Shown here: piece after piece, positions 63,891 through 64,000 of the stretch
Layout: the number at the start of each line of letters is the position of its first letter
Position numbering within the stretch: the stretch's first letter is position 1
Assembly: GCA_963744225.1 (NCBI GenBank)
Contig: CAVUSV010000004.1
Coordinates: 930,001 to 994,000 of the forward strand
From: Bog-473 sp963744225
GTDB lineage: Bacteria > Actinomycetota > Acidimicrobiia > Acidimicrobiales > RAAP-2
Length of the DNA: 64,000 bases
Reading direction: 5' to 3'
The notes under the pieces: generated by a model
What the model was told of the DNA's origin: nothing
Seen by the model: the letters and a program-made list of their open reading frames with translations, nothing else
Database searches by the model: none
Program-made: the position numbers and the translations under genes

Positions 63891-64000
63891 ATGAAACGAT
63901 TGGCGCTGTCTTTAGGCATCATGACGGGGTTCGTGGCGATCGGAGCCGTTATCAACCCTGGCAACGGTGGTGGGCGGCGTATCGAAGGAACAGGCAATCC
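63891..64000 (+). CDS. Possible start of a truncated small exported protein
   Basis: From ATG 63891 a frame stays open to the window edge: MKRLALSLGIMTGFVAIGAVINPGNGG..., which resembles a signal peptide or single membrane helix. No ribosome binding site is obvious and the rest lies outside the window, so this is tentative. Confidence 0.3.
   Translation, partial: MKRLALSLGIMTGFVAIGAVINPGNGGGRRIEGTGN

Overview
The window is high-GC bacterial DNA that reads as an actinobacterial chromosome, plausibly class Acidimicrobiia. Supporting this are a dnaK-grpE-dnaJ-hspR-clpB cluster with an HspR-type (HAIR) operator, a GlnR-type operator before an ammonium transporter gene, several coenzyme F420-type enzymes, the short PurL with PurS and PurQ, many GTG starts with 4-bp GTGA/ATGA overlaps, and a six-unit 'YWLVASDGGIF.YGDA' repeat protein. 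The class assignment rests on remembered family distributions. No rRNA, tRNA, CRISPR array, transposase or integrase was recognised.

Layout. 1-7.2 kb: 3' part of a large Fe-S oxidoreductase, a leftward set (P-II protein, cyclic-nucleotide-binding protein, aquaporin, PPOX/F420 protein), two membrane proteins, then amt-glnK behind a GlnR-type box. 7.2-9.2 kb: phosphoglycerate mutase and a DapB-like dehydrogenase. 9.2-15.8 kb: heat-shock cluster. 15.9-18.2 kb: secreted repeat protein and a DJ-1/PfpI protein. 18.4-32.1 kb: purine/pyrimidine genes purA-purD-purB-purC-purS-purQ, three unrelated genes, then purL-purF-purM-pyrE. purA carries an apparent frameshift near its 3' end. 32.1-44.6 kb: accessory catabolic and redox genes (cyclase, Ddn-like, serine hydrolase, alpha/beta hydrolase, LLM flavin enzyme, MDR and SDR dehydrogenases, DUF7064-like protein, APH-like kinase, MFS pump with divergent HxlR regulator, OYE-type reductase). 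44.8-51.5 kb: MFS transporter coupled to a PASTA lipoprotein gene, a DUF1345-like membrane protein, and an FtsX-type permease followed by a decayed partial copy. 51.6-53.8 kb: a compact operon of a Tat-signal protein, a DUF4331 protein and a small conserved protein. 53.8-64 kb: less dense and by eye lower in GC, with long gene-free stretches rich in stem-loops, a GT87-like enzyme, a VC0807-like membrane protein, a YceH-like protein, a secreted copper monooxygenase-like protein, a DUF1801 protein and an MFS transporter.

Most notable are three copies of a 26-bp 10-6-10 inverted repeat, each 43-71 bp downstream of a stop codon; a family of GC-rich stem-loops at 54.7-56.4 kb, two copies belonging to a repeated module; the purA frameshift; the tandem GlnR-type box; a secreted protein with the full copper-ligand pattern of the PHM/DBM family; and decayed fragments of an FtsX permease and of the repeat protein.
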